Assembly (NCBI RefSeq): GCF_007625115.1
Contig: NZ_VMNH01000004.1
Coordinates: 1-64,000 of the forward strand
From: Sedimenticola selenatireducens
GTDB taxonomy: Bacteria; Pseudomonadota; Gammaproteobacteria; Chromatiales; Chromatiaceae
Reading direction: 5' to 3'
Length of the DNA stretch: 64,000 nucleotides
Numbering within the stretch: the stretch's first letter is position 1; each line of letters begins with the position of its first letter. The position numbers and the translations under genes were made by a program. The notes below the pieces were generated by a model. The model did not search any database, was not told the origin of the DNA, and saw only the letters and a list, made by a program, of their open reading frames with translations. Shown in pieces: positions 19,372-28,024 of the stretch.

Positions 19372-19445
19372 CCACGTGATACCCCATGGCGCCCACGGGG
19401 CGCCCTATATCAGGACCATAGAGCGGGCCGTGCCCGCCGTATCCA
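19372..19445. repeat. REP/BIME unit, left copy beside RAYT
   Basis: A 74-base unit holding two compact hairpins: GGCGCCC-ACG-GGGCGCC and GCGGGC-CGT-GCCCGC, separated by about 20 bases. It is identical base for base to the copy at 20081-20154 on the other side of the transposase gene. A degenerate partial hairpin (GGCGGGCAGTGC) precedes it near 19351. Confidence 0.9.
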
Positions 19446-19457
19446 GCTTAATCACTA

Positions 19458-19964
19458 CTATTCTTTACCGATGCCGTTCGGTATATCAATATTGCCGCCC
19501 CAATCATCCGGGTAATAGGCCGATTTGACAAACTGGTGAAATGTCGACCACGGCCAAGCGGATACACAATTCACCAACCCATGTTTCACCGGATTGATAT
19601 GCACATAATCCATGTGATGCCGGTAATCAGAGTCGCCATCAATACGGTGCGCCCAGAACCGCTCCTGCCAAAAGGGTAGCGCATACCTGCACTGTCCGCC
19701 AAACAGCTGGGTAAACCGCCGCTTGATAATGCCCCAACGGCGTGAATAATCCCTATCCCCTTCAGGCAACGTCCAAACGCAGTGAAGATGGTCAGGGAGT
19801 ATTACCCAGGCATCGATATGGAAGGGATATTGTGCGCGACATATCCACACCGCCTCTCGCAAACAGGCCCTGGCATGTTCATCAAGAAACAACCGTCTGC
19901 GCTGTTTGGTTACTACGGTAAAAAACCAGGTGCAACCAGAATAGTCCCGTCTATAATTTGGCAT
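19458..19964 (-). CDS. REP-associated tyrosine transposase (RAYT)
   Basis: A single-strand HUH-type transposase of the Y1/IS200-like superfamily that recognises REP hairpins. In the 168-residue form the HUH motif is His59-Leu-His61 in PDHLHCVW and the nucleophile is Tyr120 in DYVHINPVKHG. The frame extends four codons upstream to 19976, but GGAGG at 19974-19970 sits five bases before the ATG at 19964, so I use that start (MPNYRRDYS, typical of RAYT N-termini). It is flanked on both sides by hairpin repeats, as expected for a RAYT. No terminal inverted repeats or target duplications of an ordinary IS are seen. Confidence 0.93.
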   Translation of the reverse strand: MPNYRRDYSGCTWFFTVVTKQRRRLFLDEHARACLREAVWICRAQYPFHIDAWVILPDHLHCVWTLPEGDRDYSRRWGIIKRRFTQLFGGQCRYALPFWQERFWAHRIDGDSDYRHHMDYVHINPVKHGLVNCVSAWPWSTFHQFVKSAYYPDDWGGNIDIPNGIGKE

Positions 19965-20026
19965 CCATGCCTCCATGATCCGAATTACTTTGCTAAAAAA
20001 TCACATCCCATGCAACCGTAACGCCA

Positions 20027-20079
20027 ATGGCGCCCACAGGGCGCCCTATATCAAGACCATAGGGCGGGCCGTGCCCGCC
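20027..20079. repeat. REP/BIME unit, divergent middle copy
   Basis: A diverged copy of the 74-base unit, retaining both hairpins: GGCGCCC-ACA-GGGCGCC and GGCGGGC-CGT-GCCCGCC. It differs from the two exact copies at a few positions, for example AAGACC for AGGACC and GGGCGGGCC for GAGCGGGCC. It abuts the right exact copy in direct tandem upstream of the RAYT start. Confidence 0.88.
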
Positions 20080-20080
20080 T

Positions 20081-20154
20081 CCACGTGATACCCCATGGCG
20101 CCCACGGGGCGCCCTATATCAGGACCATAGAGCGGGCCGTGCCCGCCGTATCCA
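20081..20154. repeat. REP/BIME unit, right copy beside RAYT
   Basis: Exact 74-base match to 19372-19445, in the same orientation, so the two copies bracket the RAYT gene as direct repeats. It ends 16 bases before the stop of the MshQ-type gene. Read in the direction of that gene, the hairpins could also act as a transcript end stabiliser. Confidence 0.9.
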
Positions 20155-20170
20155 CACATCACCAGTAAGC

Positions 20171-23100
20171 CTAATAGGCTTCCCGTTGATAAATGAGTGA
20201 ACTGGGACGACCAAATACGCCAAAGGTTGCCTTGGCGGAAGGGTCATCCACCGTACCACTCCAGTTGTATTCCAGCCATGTGGGTCCATCAACTTCTACA
20301 TCGGCACTGCCGGTATTCCCCTGGCCGGGTGGCTGCAGATTCAGGTTGAATTCTCCCCCAACAGGCGGGTGAACAAACAGTAGGGAAACATCGCTCAGGT
20401 CACTGGCCGAATACCCACCCGCAATAGCGGCGGGGGCATAAATAGCAGTATTTCTGCTGGGTGCGGTAGATGCATCCAAACCATCCGTCCCATCCAGGTC
20501 GTTCAGTGATAGTCCAATCACCTGGGTACAGACATCAGCGACGTTCGCAACAAACCCATTTGCACTCCCATCATAATATTCCGCCCTCAGTGGAACATTC
20601 AGAGGAAGCAGCTCAGAACCCTGGGCATTCTGCATCGCCAATCGACCATAACGAACAGGAACACCCGTGGGAGAGAAAGCCTGAGGCAGACCGGCTCCTG
20701 TAACACCATCACTGTCCGTTATACTCTGAACGGTAAGATCCACATCACTGGTAAAGGGTGCCACTAAATCATTCACATTTCTGGAATAAACAAACGTATC
20801 ACCCATCAAGGTAAAACTGAGTGTCCCATCGCCGTTGTCGGCTAGGGACGGCACCCCAATATTCCAGTTCAATCCGACTTTATTCACACCATCCACACCC
20901 AACTGGGTTCCATCCGTGGTGACATTCGGCATATTAATATCTGTCGTCGAGAGTTTGTTATAGGCACCCGTATAATTTTGCGTCGTTACTCCACCGTTAT
21001 TTCTGGCGGTGATAGTAGCAGAAGGCGTCTGTAAGGCTGCATAACCAATGGGTGTACCGGCATAGCTGAATCCACCTGCCACACAACTGTTTTCCAGTGT
21101 ACCTTGATCAGTAATAGTCAGCGTGAAGTCTGCCGGTATAAAACGCCCCACCCAGTTGGAAGGCGTGGTATTTCCAAAGTTACAACCGACCTTTCCACCA
21201 ACGACACTGTTTGAAAAATCATTGGTGCAATCACTTCCCTGATCGACGGCCGTAAATGAACCGTCAAACAGACCTTCTGTCAGCAGCCTGAAATTTCCCA
21301 CTTCACTGTAAGTAAACGCGGTCCCACTAGCCGTTCCATTTAGAGGAGATGCCGCCGAGAAACTACCGGACAACGTTCCAACAGCAACAGCGCCCGTATG
21401 GGCATCCAGCTTACTGCTGTCGATCAACGGCGTTCCGTCATAGCCATCATCAGTATCAGCCTCCAGCGTGAAGTTACTCCCCGCCACCGCTGTAGGCGTA
21501 CCACCACTACCACCGTTGTTCAACACGGGCGAATTCAAGCTCATCGCCAAAGGTCGCACAGAAAACTGATCCGTTGAACAACCGACTACCGGCGTTGCGG
21601 TGGTGCTGTCCGTAACGCGACACCCTAAAGAGCGGTATGCCTTGTTGACGGTGAAAGGCGCGGAGGCTTTTAGTCCAGTATCCGCCGCACTGAACAGCAG
21701 GCTCTGATTAACCGCAGGTGACAATATAGGATAGGCCGCGCAAGCCGTCGGCGTTGAGGTATCGATCAACTCGACGGTGACAGTACGATCCGCATCATTG
21801 GCAAAATCGGTTTCCACCGCATCGGCGGTACCATCACTGTCAGCATCCTTCAATGCCGCCACTTCAATCGTAAACGGTTGCCCGACCAGTTTGGTGTAGA
21901 GCCGACCCGTTAGTGCATTATCGCCACTCTCTATACAGTTAAAGCCAAAGGCATCCGTTGAAGCAGGGCAAGGATGTGTCTCCGCATAGAGGGCGGAGAC
22001 AGCACTTGCATCAGTCACTCCTTTATAAACTCTAACTTCATCCACCGCGCCATTAAATCGATAAGAAGATCCATTTTGGTTACCTGCCCCGATAGTCAGG
22101 TTGGCGGTATAGCCACTGTTCATCGGTCGATAGTAGGCATTTGCATTCGTAGCGACGAGTGCGCCATTGATGTAAAGTCGCTTGATACCTCGCCAAGTGC
22201 CAGACCCCGCATCACTGCCTTTCTCAAAAGTCGCGACAATATGGGTCCAACCATTCGTCACCACAGGGCCTGACAATATATTCCAGGTGTTTCCCGCCGT
22301 TCCTCCTGTTCCTGTCCAGAATTGCCAACGATTATCTGTACCAGCATAGAGGTTATAACCATACCGGTCGGAACCAGAATAACCTCGTGAAGTAATGGGC
22401 GAACGCCATGTCCCTGATCCACCATCCACCCGCGCCCAGAGCGAGACTGAGAATGAGTCAGGGTTGAGTGCATTGGTATGTGGAACCGTTACAAAATCAT
22501 TCACCCCATCATAAAGGCCATAACTGCAGGTACCGGGATCACCCGCACGGGCAGCAGAAGTGTTGGAGGTATTGGCGCCACTCACTGAAGTTCCGTGGTG
22601 ACCGTACCCACTGTCATCCACCACTTCACCAGCGGTACCATCCCATTCACTCTCATCAGATCGCCACAGCCCAACCAACACAGGAGGTGTCGCCACAGGG
22701 CAGGCATGGGTATCATTGTAAAGCGCCGTTACCAGGGCTTGCGTAACGGCTGAGTTATAGACCTTGACCTCATCAATGCGTCCTGAAAAACGGTAGCTGT
22801 TATTCGCCTGCCAACCACCGATGCGCAGTGTACTGGACACTACTGCACGGCTATTGTTTGGCGTACTACGACGCTGAGTCAGGGTCTGATCGATACCATC
22901 AATGTAGAGTTTATTCTGAGTGACGTTACCGTTAGTAAAAACCGCCACCACATGATGCCAGCCATTGGCCAGACCTGCTGAGGAGATACCATAAACGTCA
23001 CTGTTCGCCGTATTAAAACCAAAATCTCCGTTGATAAACCAAAGGTCGTGATAATTCCAGCCCAGTGGCATCACGGAATTCCCGCCATCCCAGTACATCC

Positions 23101-24868
23101 AGAACGAGACACTGGTTTGTGCGCCATTGGCGACCGATACAGGAAGACCAGGAATGGTGAAAGCACCCCCATTATTTGTTGAACCTGATAGCGTGGCATA
23201 ATCGCAGGTACCAGGATCGCCTGTTTTCGCAGGATCAACCGTTGATTTCCAGGGAATGGGTGTGCCAATGCCTTGTCCGTCAAAAGGACCGCCGGCATAA
23301 CCCGCCGTATCTTTCAATTCACCGGCACTACCGCTCCATCCACCCACTTCCATACGGTACTCGGCAATCAACACCGGACATGAACGTGCACTGCCATCCC
23401 AGTTTTTACCGCTGTTTTGATTACTGTATCCCGTGGCAATTTCTGCTGACGAGAGTGGCACATTAAAAACCTGCAACTCATCAATCTCGCCCTGAAAACG
23501 AAAACTGGATTCAGCACTGGCATCTGTTTCACCACCTACGGAGGGGACGCCCGTATCACTCCCCCAAGTCCGTGACCAACTCTGCGATCTACTATCCAGA
23601 AGATTACCGGCCGCATCATACAGGTATAGGTACTTCATTTTTGTAGTGGTATCGGCTACTGCCGCAACAAAGTACCAGTTATTTGCAGTTAACACCGGAC
23701 GAGAGTCAAGGCTTACCGGACGTGGCCCACGTGAGAAAAAGCGTACCTTACCTCTACCACCATCACCGAGACTGACAGCATAGCCACCGGTATTATTCTC
23801 ATCGTCCGCAAATATACGCTGTCCCGGTGTCGAGACATCCGTGGGCTTAAACCAACCTGTGATGGTTACGCCTGATGTATGATTAGGAAATGAGGAAGGA
23901 AGATTCACATACCCGCCTGCATAGCTAAAGCTGGAACAGAGTTTACCGGTTGCTCCAACCGTTATGTTGCCGACAGCCGTACCATGATAGCCATTACTGC
24001 TTTCATCAAAGGCTGTATTCCCCGCAAGCTCATCAAAACGCCACTCTGCCATGGGTCTAATGGGTGGTACCGGACAGGCGTGCGTTTCACCGTAAAGCGC
24101 CGCCACTTCTCCTGCAGTAACAGCACCATCATAAACATTGACTTCATCAATACGGCCGGTAAAACGATAGCTGTTATTCACCTGCCAACCGCCGATACGA
24201 AGGGTTGTTGAGACCACTGCACGTGAATTATTAGGTGTAGACTGACGCTGCGAGAGAACCTGATCCACACCATCAATATAGAGCTTGTTACCGGTTACAC
24301 TGCCGTTGGTAAAAACCGCCGCAACATGATGCCAACCATTGGCCAGACCCGAAGATGAGGTACCAAAGAGATCACCATTGCCCGTATTGAATCCAAAGTG
24401 TCCCCCGGTCAACCAGAGATCATGCATATACCAGCCGATCGGCATTACGGAATTTGTGCCATCCCAATACATCCAGAACGCCACACTCGTCTTCGCACCA
24501 TTGACCGTTGACAGGGGAAGGCCCGAAATTGTGAAAGCGCCCCCGTTGTTGGTTGATCCCGGCATAATGGCATAACCGCAAGTACCGGGGTCACTCGCGC
24601 TGACTGGGCCTGCTGTGGAAGGTGATGGAAGAGATGAACCTATGGCCTGCCCATTGTAAGGACCACTGACATAGCCCGCCGAATCTTTTAACTCACCCGC
24701 TGCCCCCGTCCATACAGCATCTTCCAAATGATACTGTGCAACCCGCGTGGCCGCATGAATTGACAGGGGAACTGAAATCAACACGAGCAAGGTAAATACA
24801 ACGAGTAATCTCAGTAACCTTGAGAGCCTCATTGAAAAATGGGATGCTGATTTAATTAACATACTCAA
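20171..24868 (-). CDS. mshQ: MshQ-type adhesin with four LamG domains
   Basis: A 1565-residue exported protein. A signal peptide with cleavage after about residue 40 (LSIHAA) is followed by four concanavalin/LamG-like domains at about 42-265, 273-480, 499-724 and 730-967, each opening with a tryptophan or tyrosine-rich strand and ending in a conserved RIDEVxVY-type motif. The remainder (about 970-1565) is the beta-rich region seen in MSHA biogenesis MshQ proteins (DUF6701-like). LamG1 and LamG3 are close duplicates of each other, also at DNA level. The start overlaps the mshP-like stop by four bases. It is the last gene of the pilin operon and probably a pilus-tip or surface adhesin binding sugars or matrix. 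No cell-wall anchor is seen. Confidence 0.85.
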   Translation of the reverse strand: MSMLIKSASHFSMRLSRLLRLLVVFTLLVLISVPLSIHAATRVAQYHLEDAVWTGAAGELKDSAGYVSGPYNGQAIGSSLPSPSTAGPVSASDPGTCGYAIMPGSTNNGGAFTISGLPLSTVNGAKTSVAFWMYWDGTNSVMPIGWYMHDLWLTGGHFGFNTGNGDLFGTSSSGLANGWHHVAAVFTNGSVTGNKLYIDGVDQVLSQRQSTPNNSRAVVSTTLRIGGWQVNNSYRFTGRIDEVNVYDGAVTAGEVAALYGETHACPVPPIRPMAEWRFDELAGNTAFDESSNGYHGTAVGNITVGATGKLCSSFSYAGGYVNLPSSFPNHTSGVTITGWFKPTDVSTPGQRIFADDENNTGGYAVSLGDGGRGKVRFFSRGPRPVSLDSRPVLTANNWYFVAAVADTTTKMKYLYLYDAAGNLLDSRSQSWSRTWGSDTGVPSVGGETDASAESSFRFQGEIDELQVFNVPLSSAEIATGYSNQNSGKNWDGSARSCPVLIAEYRMEVGGWSGSAGELKDTAGYAGGPFDGQGIGTPIPWKSTVDPAKTGDPGTCDYATLSGSTNNGGAFTIPGLPVSVANGAQTSVSFWMYWDGGNSVMPLGWNYHDLWFINGDFGFNTANSDVYGISSAGLANGWHHVVAVFTNGNVTQNKLYIDGIDQTLTQRRSTPNNSRAVVSSTLRIGGWQANNSYRFSGRIDEVKVYNSAVTQALVTALYNDTHACPVATPPVLVGLWRSDESEWDGTAGEVVDDSGYGHHGTSVSGANTSNTSAARAGDPGTCSYGLYDGVNDFVTVPHTNALNPDSFSVSLWARVDGGSGTWRSPITSRGYSGSDRYGYNLYAGTDNRWQFWTGTGGTAGNTWNILSGPVVTNGWTHIVATFEKGSDAGSGTWRGIKRLYINGALVATNANAYYRPMNSGYTANLTIGAGNQNGSSYRFNGAVDEVRVYKGVTDASAVSALYAETHPCPASTDAFGFNCIESGDNALTGRLYTKLVGQPFTIEVAALKDADSDGTADAVETDFANDADRTVTVELIDTSTPTACAAYPILSPAVNQSLLFSAADTGLKASAPFTVNKAYRSLGCRVTDSTTATPVVGCSTDQFSVRPLAMSLNSPVLNNGGSGGTPTAVAGSNFTLEADTDDGYDGTPLIDSSKLDAHTGAVAVGTLSGSFSAASPLNGTASGTAFTYSEVGNFRLLTEGLFDGSFTAVDQGSDCTNDFSNSVVGGKVGCNFGNTTPSNWVGRFIPADFTLTITDQGTLENSCVAGGFSYAGTPIGYAALQTPSATITARNNGGVTTQNYTGAYNKLSTTDINMPNVTTDGTQLGVDGVNKVGLNWNIGVPSLADNGDGTLSFTLMGDTFVYSRNVNDLVAPFTSDVDLTVQSITDSDGVTGAGLPQAFSPTGVPVRYGRLAMQNAQGSELLPLNVPLRAEYYDGSANGFVANVADVCTQVIGLSLNDLDGTDGLDASTAPSRNTAIYAPAAIAGGYSASDLSDVSLLFVHPPVGGEFNLNLQPPGQGNTGSADVEVDGPTWLEYNWSGTVDDPSAKATFGVFGRPSSLIYQREAY

Positions 24869-25287
24869 CTCCCCGTTACCGTCGCCCGCAATCGGCGAGA
24901 TACAAAGTCCGTTGTGCCGTATGTACCCCGATTGGCCGTAACCTGAATATCATAAAGCGTATAGTTATTGGCACCTTCAGTTACGGGAAAGGAGCTACAT
25001 CCCGTCATGGATATAGCGAACCCATCAATAGTAAAATTGCTGGGAACTGCAGGACAACTATTGTTGGTATTGATCTGATAGACTGCCCACTCCATCCCGC
25101 TGGACGCGGCATACCAGGCTCGCACAGACTGCAAGGAGAGCGTGGTGGTGGTATGTTGTGAAACATTCAGCCGCACCATATAGCCGCCCAGAGCCGCCAA
25201 CACCACCACCATAAACAGCGTACTGATCAGTGAAAAACCACGCTGGCCTGGTTTGATTCTTATGCGGTTGTAACAATCTCTATTCAT
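24865..25287 (-). CDS. mshP: MshP-like pilin-operon protein
   Basis: A 140-residue protein with one N-terminal membrane helix preceded by GQRGFSLISTLF, a variant of the type IV prepilin motif in which the usual glutamate at +5 is missing. PilX/MshP-type minor components share this pattern. Overlaps both neighbours by four bases (mshO upstream, mshQ downstream). Likely role in pilus initiation or in presenting MshQ. Confidence 0.75.
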   Translation of the reverse strand: MNRDCYNRIRIKPGQRGFSLISTLFMVVVLAALGGYMVRLNVSQHTTTTLSLQSVRAWYAASSGMEWAVYQINTNNSCPAVPSNFTIDGFAISMTGCSSFPVTEGANNYTLYDIQVTANRGTYGTTDFVSRRLRATVTGS

Positions 25288-26180
25288 GGCATATTGGCCA
25301 GATGGGCCTGTTGCATGAGGGTGATAGATTCACTCTGCTCTTGCACCGTTATTTCAAGTGAAACGAGACCATTGCGTGTAGGTGTACCAGGGTTGTAATT
25401 GAAATCACAGGCACTTACCTGATCAATCAGCAGGGCGCTCTCCGCTGGATTAGTCAAACTAACCAGCTCAGCATGAGAATCAACAGCGCCCTGTGAAGAT
25501 TGAATTGAGTAACCCTGATAACGGCGAATTGTGCCTGCAGCAAGATCACAGAGATAGGTAATGGGTGTATCCACAACGTAAAACCGTTGATCCGGTGAGC
25601 TGGCCGGAAAGGCCGTCATACCCGCGTTATTAAAATCAATCGTGATTGGCCCGGCGGTATTCACCGCAGTAATCGTCGCTGCGTTATCCATATTGTAGGC
25701 ATTGCTACCAATTAGCCCCGTGTTATAGATCACAAGACAGGAAGCAGCGAGATTACGACAATCATTCACGCCTGCTCCCGTCTGTATTAATCCGCTGTCG
25801 ACCAAGAGTCCCATTACTTCAAACCGGCTATCCCCATCTGCAGGATTAAAACTAAGACGTAACGGATCCGTCACCGGTGCAGCGCGATAGCGCCCTCCCG
25901 TGGTCACATGCAGAAACTCCAGGCATCTTCCCCCGCAGGTAATACGCACACTGTTCGGCAAGGCATCACGCAGTTCTCTACTGATTCGTACCAGTGCAGT
26001 ATCGGCACGATCAACCAATCGGGCACGACTGGACTGGTCCTGATACATCTCAACGGGTCGCTGAATCAATTGTGACGTCACAAGCGCTAGGACACCACTG
26101 ATCACAATCACGACGATCAACTCGATGAGGGTGAAGCCTGTCTCTCTATCTTGTGTCATCATCTGTAAATCACCCATCAA
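25284..26180 (-). CDS. mshO: MshO-like minor prepilin
   Basis: A 298-residue prepilin. The type III-like leader ends at G followed by FTLIELIVVIVISG, with the conserved glutamate at +5, then a long helix and a beta-rich C-terminal domain, as in PilW/MshO proteins. Four-base overlaps with mshD upstream and mshP downstream show translational coupling. Processed by a prepilin peptidase not encoded in this window. Confidence 0.82.
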   Translation of the reverse strand: MMGDLQMMTQDRETGFTLIELIVVIVISGVLALVTSQLIQRPVEMYQDQSSRARLVDRADTALVRISRELRDALPNSVRITCGGRCLEFLHVTTGGRYRAAPVTDPLRLSFNPADGDSRFEVMGLLVDSGLIQTGAGVNDCRNLAASCLVIYNTGLIGSNAYNMDNAATITAVNTAGPITIDFNNAGMTAFPASSPDQRFYVVDTPITYLCDLAAGTIRRYQGYSIQSSQGAVDSHAELVSLTNPAESALLIDQVSACDFNYNPGTPTRNGLVSLEITVQEQSESITLMQQAHLANMP

Positions 26181-26659
26181 TTCAACCGATAGGCCGTCAC
26201 AGGGACGTTTATACCCGCCAGACCATCATAGGTGACGGTGACGATGATACGCACTGCAGGACTACCTGCACCGGTCCCAATAGTTGCGCTCGACACCAGC
26301 ACAGCGATGTTATACCCCTGCAAATTTGGCACCGCATTGCCGTTTTGATCCAAGGCACCGGCATTATTGGTGAGTCCGTTATAGTCCCAAACATCGTCAT
26401 AAGTGGAACGTATCTCCCCAACCTCAGGCCCATTCACTTCACCGCCACCGGGATTAAGTAACGGCTGAGTCAGAATCTCCTCCATGTAGGATTGGGCTAT
26501 TGCCGTCGCCTGCTCCCTGATCATTGGATCGGCACTTGAAAGCGTGGTCTGAGTCATGACCATCATAATGCCAGCCGTGGCCACGGAGAGAATCACAATC
26601 GAAACCACCAGTTCGATGAGGGTAACGCCACGTTGCCTGATGGGGCTATGCATAATCAA
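26177..26659 (-). CDS. mshD: MshD-like minor prepilin
   Basis: A 160-residue prepilin with leader RQRG followed by VTLIELVVSIVIL (valine at +1, glutamate at +5), like PilV/MshD. The body has the ATAIAQSYMEEIL stretch common in MshD homologues. Four-base overlaps on both sides. Confidence 0.82.
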   Translation of the reverse strand: MIMHSPIRQRGVTLIELVVSIVILSVATAGIMMVMTQTTLSSADPMIREQATAIAQSYMEEILTQPLLNPGGGEVNGPEVGEIRSTYDDVWDYNGLTNNAGALDQNGNAVPNLQGYNIAVLVSSATIGTGAGSPAVRIIVTVTYDGLAGINVPVTAYRLN

Positions 26660-27180
26660 TGTATATACCCTGTTTCAGGTTCAACGATGACACTGCGAGT
26701 GCCAATAGCTATTGGCGTCGCACTTGTCAGCAGTGCATTTGTTGTGCTGTTTCTCGGCCGGCCCAGTGAATCAAAATAGAGATTGATTGCTGTCAGGGTG
26801 ATACTGCCCGGTGCATTTCCCGTATAACCCGTCGCATCACTGCCTGGAAGTCGGACCGGTACGGTAAAGGCCCCGCTGTTACAATTGACGCGCTGGTTGA
26901 GTTGGTAGCTCGCCACTGCAATCGCAATCTGGGTATCACAACCCGTGGCAACCGCCATCTTCTGACTGAAGCGCAATGCCTCCCCGACCTCGTCACTGAA
27001 GCCCCATTCAAGAAAGGTCAGTTGATTGAAAAAACGTGGCATACCGACAGCCATCAATACACCAATAAGCAGTAATACGACGACCAGTTCGATCAGAGTG
27101 AAACCGGACTGTTTTCTTAGAACAAAAGGATTGGGACCCTGTTCGACCCTACAAAAGACTACACCAATCCCGTCATTCAC
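26656..27180 (-). CDS. mshC: MshC-like minor prepilin (GspH/FimT type)
   Basis: Prepilin with KQSG followed by FTLIELVVVLLLIG, and a GspH-like C-terminal domain (RFSQKMAVATGCD, then NLYFDSLGRP). The open frame reaches back to 27249, but that part runs through a terminator-like hairpin (27185-27214). I place the start at GTG 27180, the first start codon after the hairpin, giving 174 residues with a 26-residue leader. No good ribosome binding site is visible there, so the true start is uncertain. First gene of the coupled C-D-O-P-Q group. Confidence 0.75.
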   Translation of the reverse strand: MNDGIGVVFCRVEQGPNPFVLRKQSGFTLIELVVVLLLIGVLMAVGMPRFFNQLTFLEWGFSDEVGEALRFSQKMAVATGCDTQIAIAVASYQLNQRVNCNSGAFTVPVRLPGSDATGYTGNAPGSITLTAINLYFDSLGRPRNSTTNALLTSATPIAIGTRSVIVEPETGYIH

Positions 27181-27184
27181 AGAC

Positions 27185-27214
27185 AAAAACGGGCGTCCAA
27201 AGGGCGCCCGTTTT
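27185..27214 (-). terminator. Terminator-like hairpin between major pilin and minor pilin genes
   Basis: Stem AAAACGGGCG (27186-27195) with CGCCCGTTTT (27205-27214), nine-base loop. Read on the minus strand the hairpin ends in five T bases. It separates the MshA-type gene from the downstream minor pilins, so it could reduce their transcription relative to the pilin. Confidence 0.7.
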
Positions 27215-27296
27215 ATTTTGTCGTTAAATGGTTGCATTGCAGTCTGCATTTTTTACATAGAGATTCGAGGCAATTCACAAGGCGTCTTATTTGCAA

Positions 27297-27337
27297 AGGT
27301 GTCGGAGTCAAATGCATCCCATTTGACTCCGACACCT
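27297..27337. repeat. Perfect 18-bp inverted repeat, five-base loop
   Basis: Arms 27297-27314 (AGGTGTCGGAGTCAAATG) and 27320-27337 are exact reverse complements, loop CATCC. It is a very stable hairpin in the gap after the MshA-type gene. There is no U-run on the minus strand, so it is more likely a REP-like mobile hairpin or transcript-end stabiliser than an ordinary terminator. It does not match the other two repeat families in this window. Confidence 0.85.
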
Positions 27338-27387
27338 AATTTCGCGACGCTTGATTATATTGACGCATCAGGTGAGACAGATCTTGA

Positions 27388-27870
27388 CTAAGGAATTGCG
27401 TCAACGGTTACGGCCCCATTTGTGGCATTATAAACAATACTCATAGTATTAATCGCACGATATGTATAGGTGCAAACTTGTGCCGCACGAGTAACTATAT
27501 AATCAGAAGTAGCACCAGTAACCGAAGGTGGATTCTGCATAATCCCAGTCCAAATGCTCCTGCAATCATTGGCATTATTCACGTTATTTCCATCATCTGT
27601 ACCGACAGGCCAGCCATTTGCATTGGTATCGACTGTGTCATCACCAAAACCAGCCAGGTCTACTTCTGCACCCGTGTGACCATTTGCCACCCACTGTGCA
27701 TGGGCCAACGAAACTGCCGAACCAAACCCGCCACCTGCACCTTTCACTGCCGCCTCATGGGCCTGATCTTGTACATTCATAAACCGGGGTAACGCCGTAG
27801 CCGCCAAGACACTGAGAATCAGGATCACCACCACCAACTCAATCAGAGTAAAACCCGCCTGTTGTTTCAT
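27388..27870 (-). CDS. MshA/MshB-like type IV pilin
   Basis: A 160-residue pilin. Leader MKQQAG is followed by FTLIELVVVILILSVLAA (glutamate at +5), the helix ends ALPRFMNVQDQAHEAAVKG as in MSHA pilins, and a Cys pair lies in the C-terminal globular part (NDCRSIW and AQVCTYT). I chose the second of two adjacent ATGs (27870), six bases after GGAG; 27873 is the alternative. First gene of the pilin cluster; separated from the minor pilins by two hairpins. MshA and MshB cannot be told apart by eye. Confidence 0.87.
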   Translation of the reverse strand: MKQQAGFTLIELVVVILILSVLAATALPRFMNVQDQAHEAAVKGAGGGFGSAVSLAHAQWVANGHTGAEVDLAGFGDDTVDTNANGWPVGTDDGNNVNNANDCRSIWTGIMQNPPSVTGATSDYIVTRAAQVCTYTYRAINTMSIVYNATNGAVTVDAIP

Positions 27871-28024
27871 CATTCGCTCCAAGTAGCACGTAATATTTTT
27901 AAATTATGACTGATAACAAGCCGAGTCCATGGCAGCTCATTACTTCTCTGTAGAGGAATGTCGTCCAAGTCTGCTAAAACTTTAGCATTTCTAATGGAAT
28001 TATTTAATTGCTCAAGACCAGTGG

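Noticed and set aside
19458-19976. Ordinary insertion sequence
   Set aside because: No terminal inverted repeats or target duplications; the HUH motif, single Tyr and flanking hairpins indicate a RAYT.
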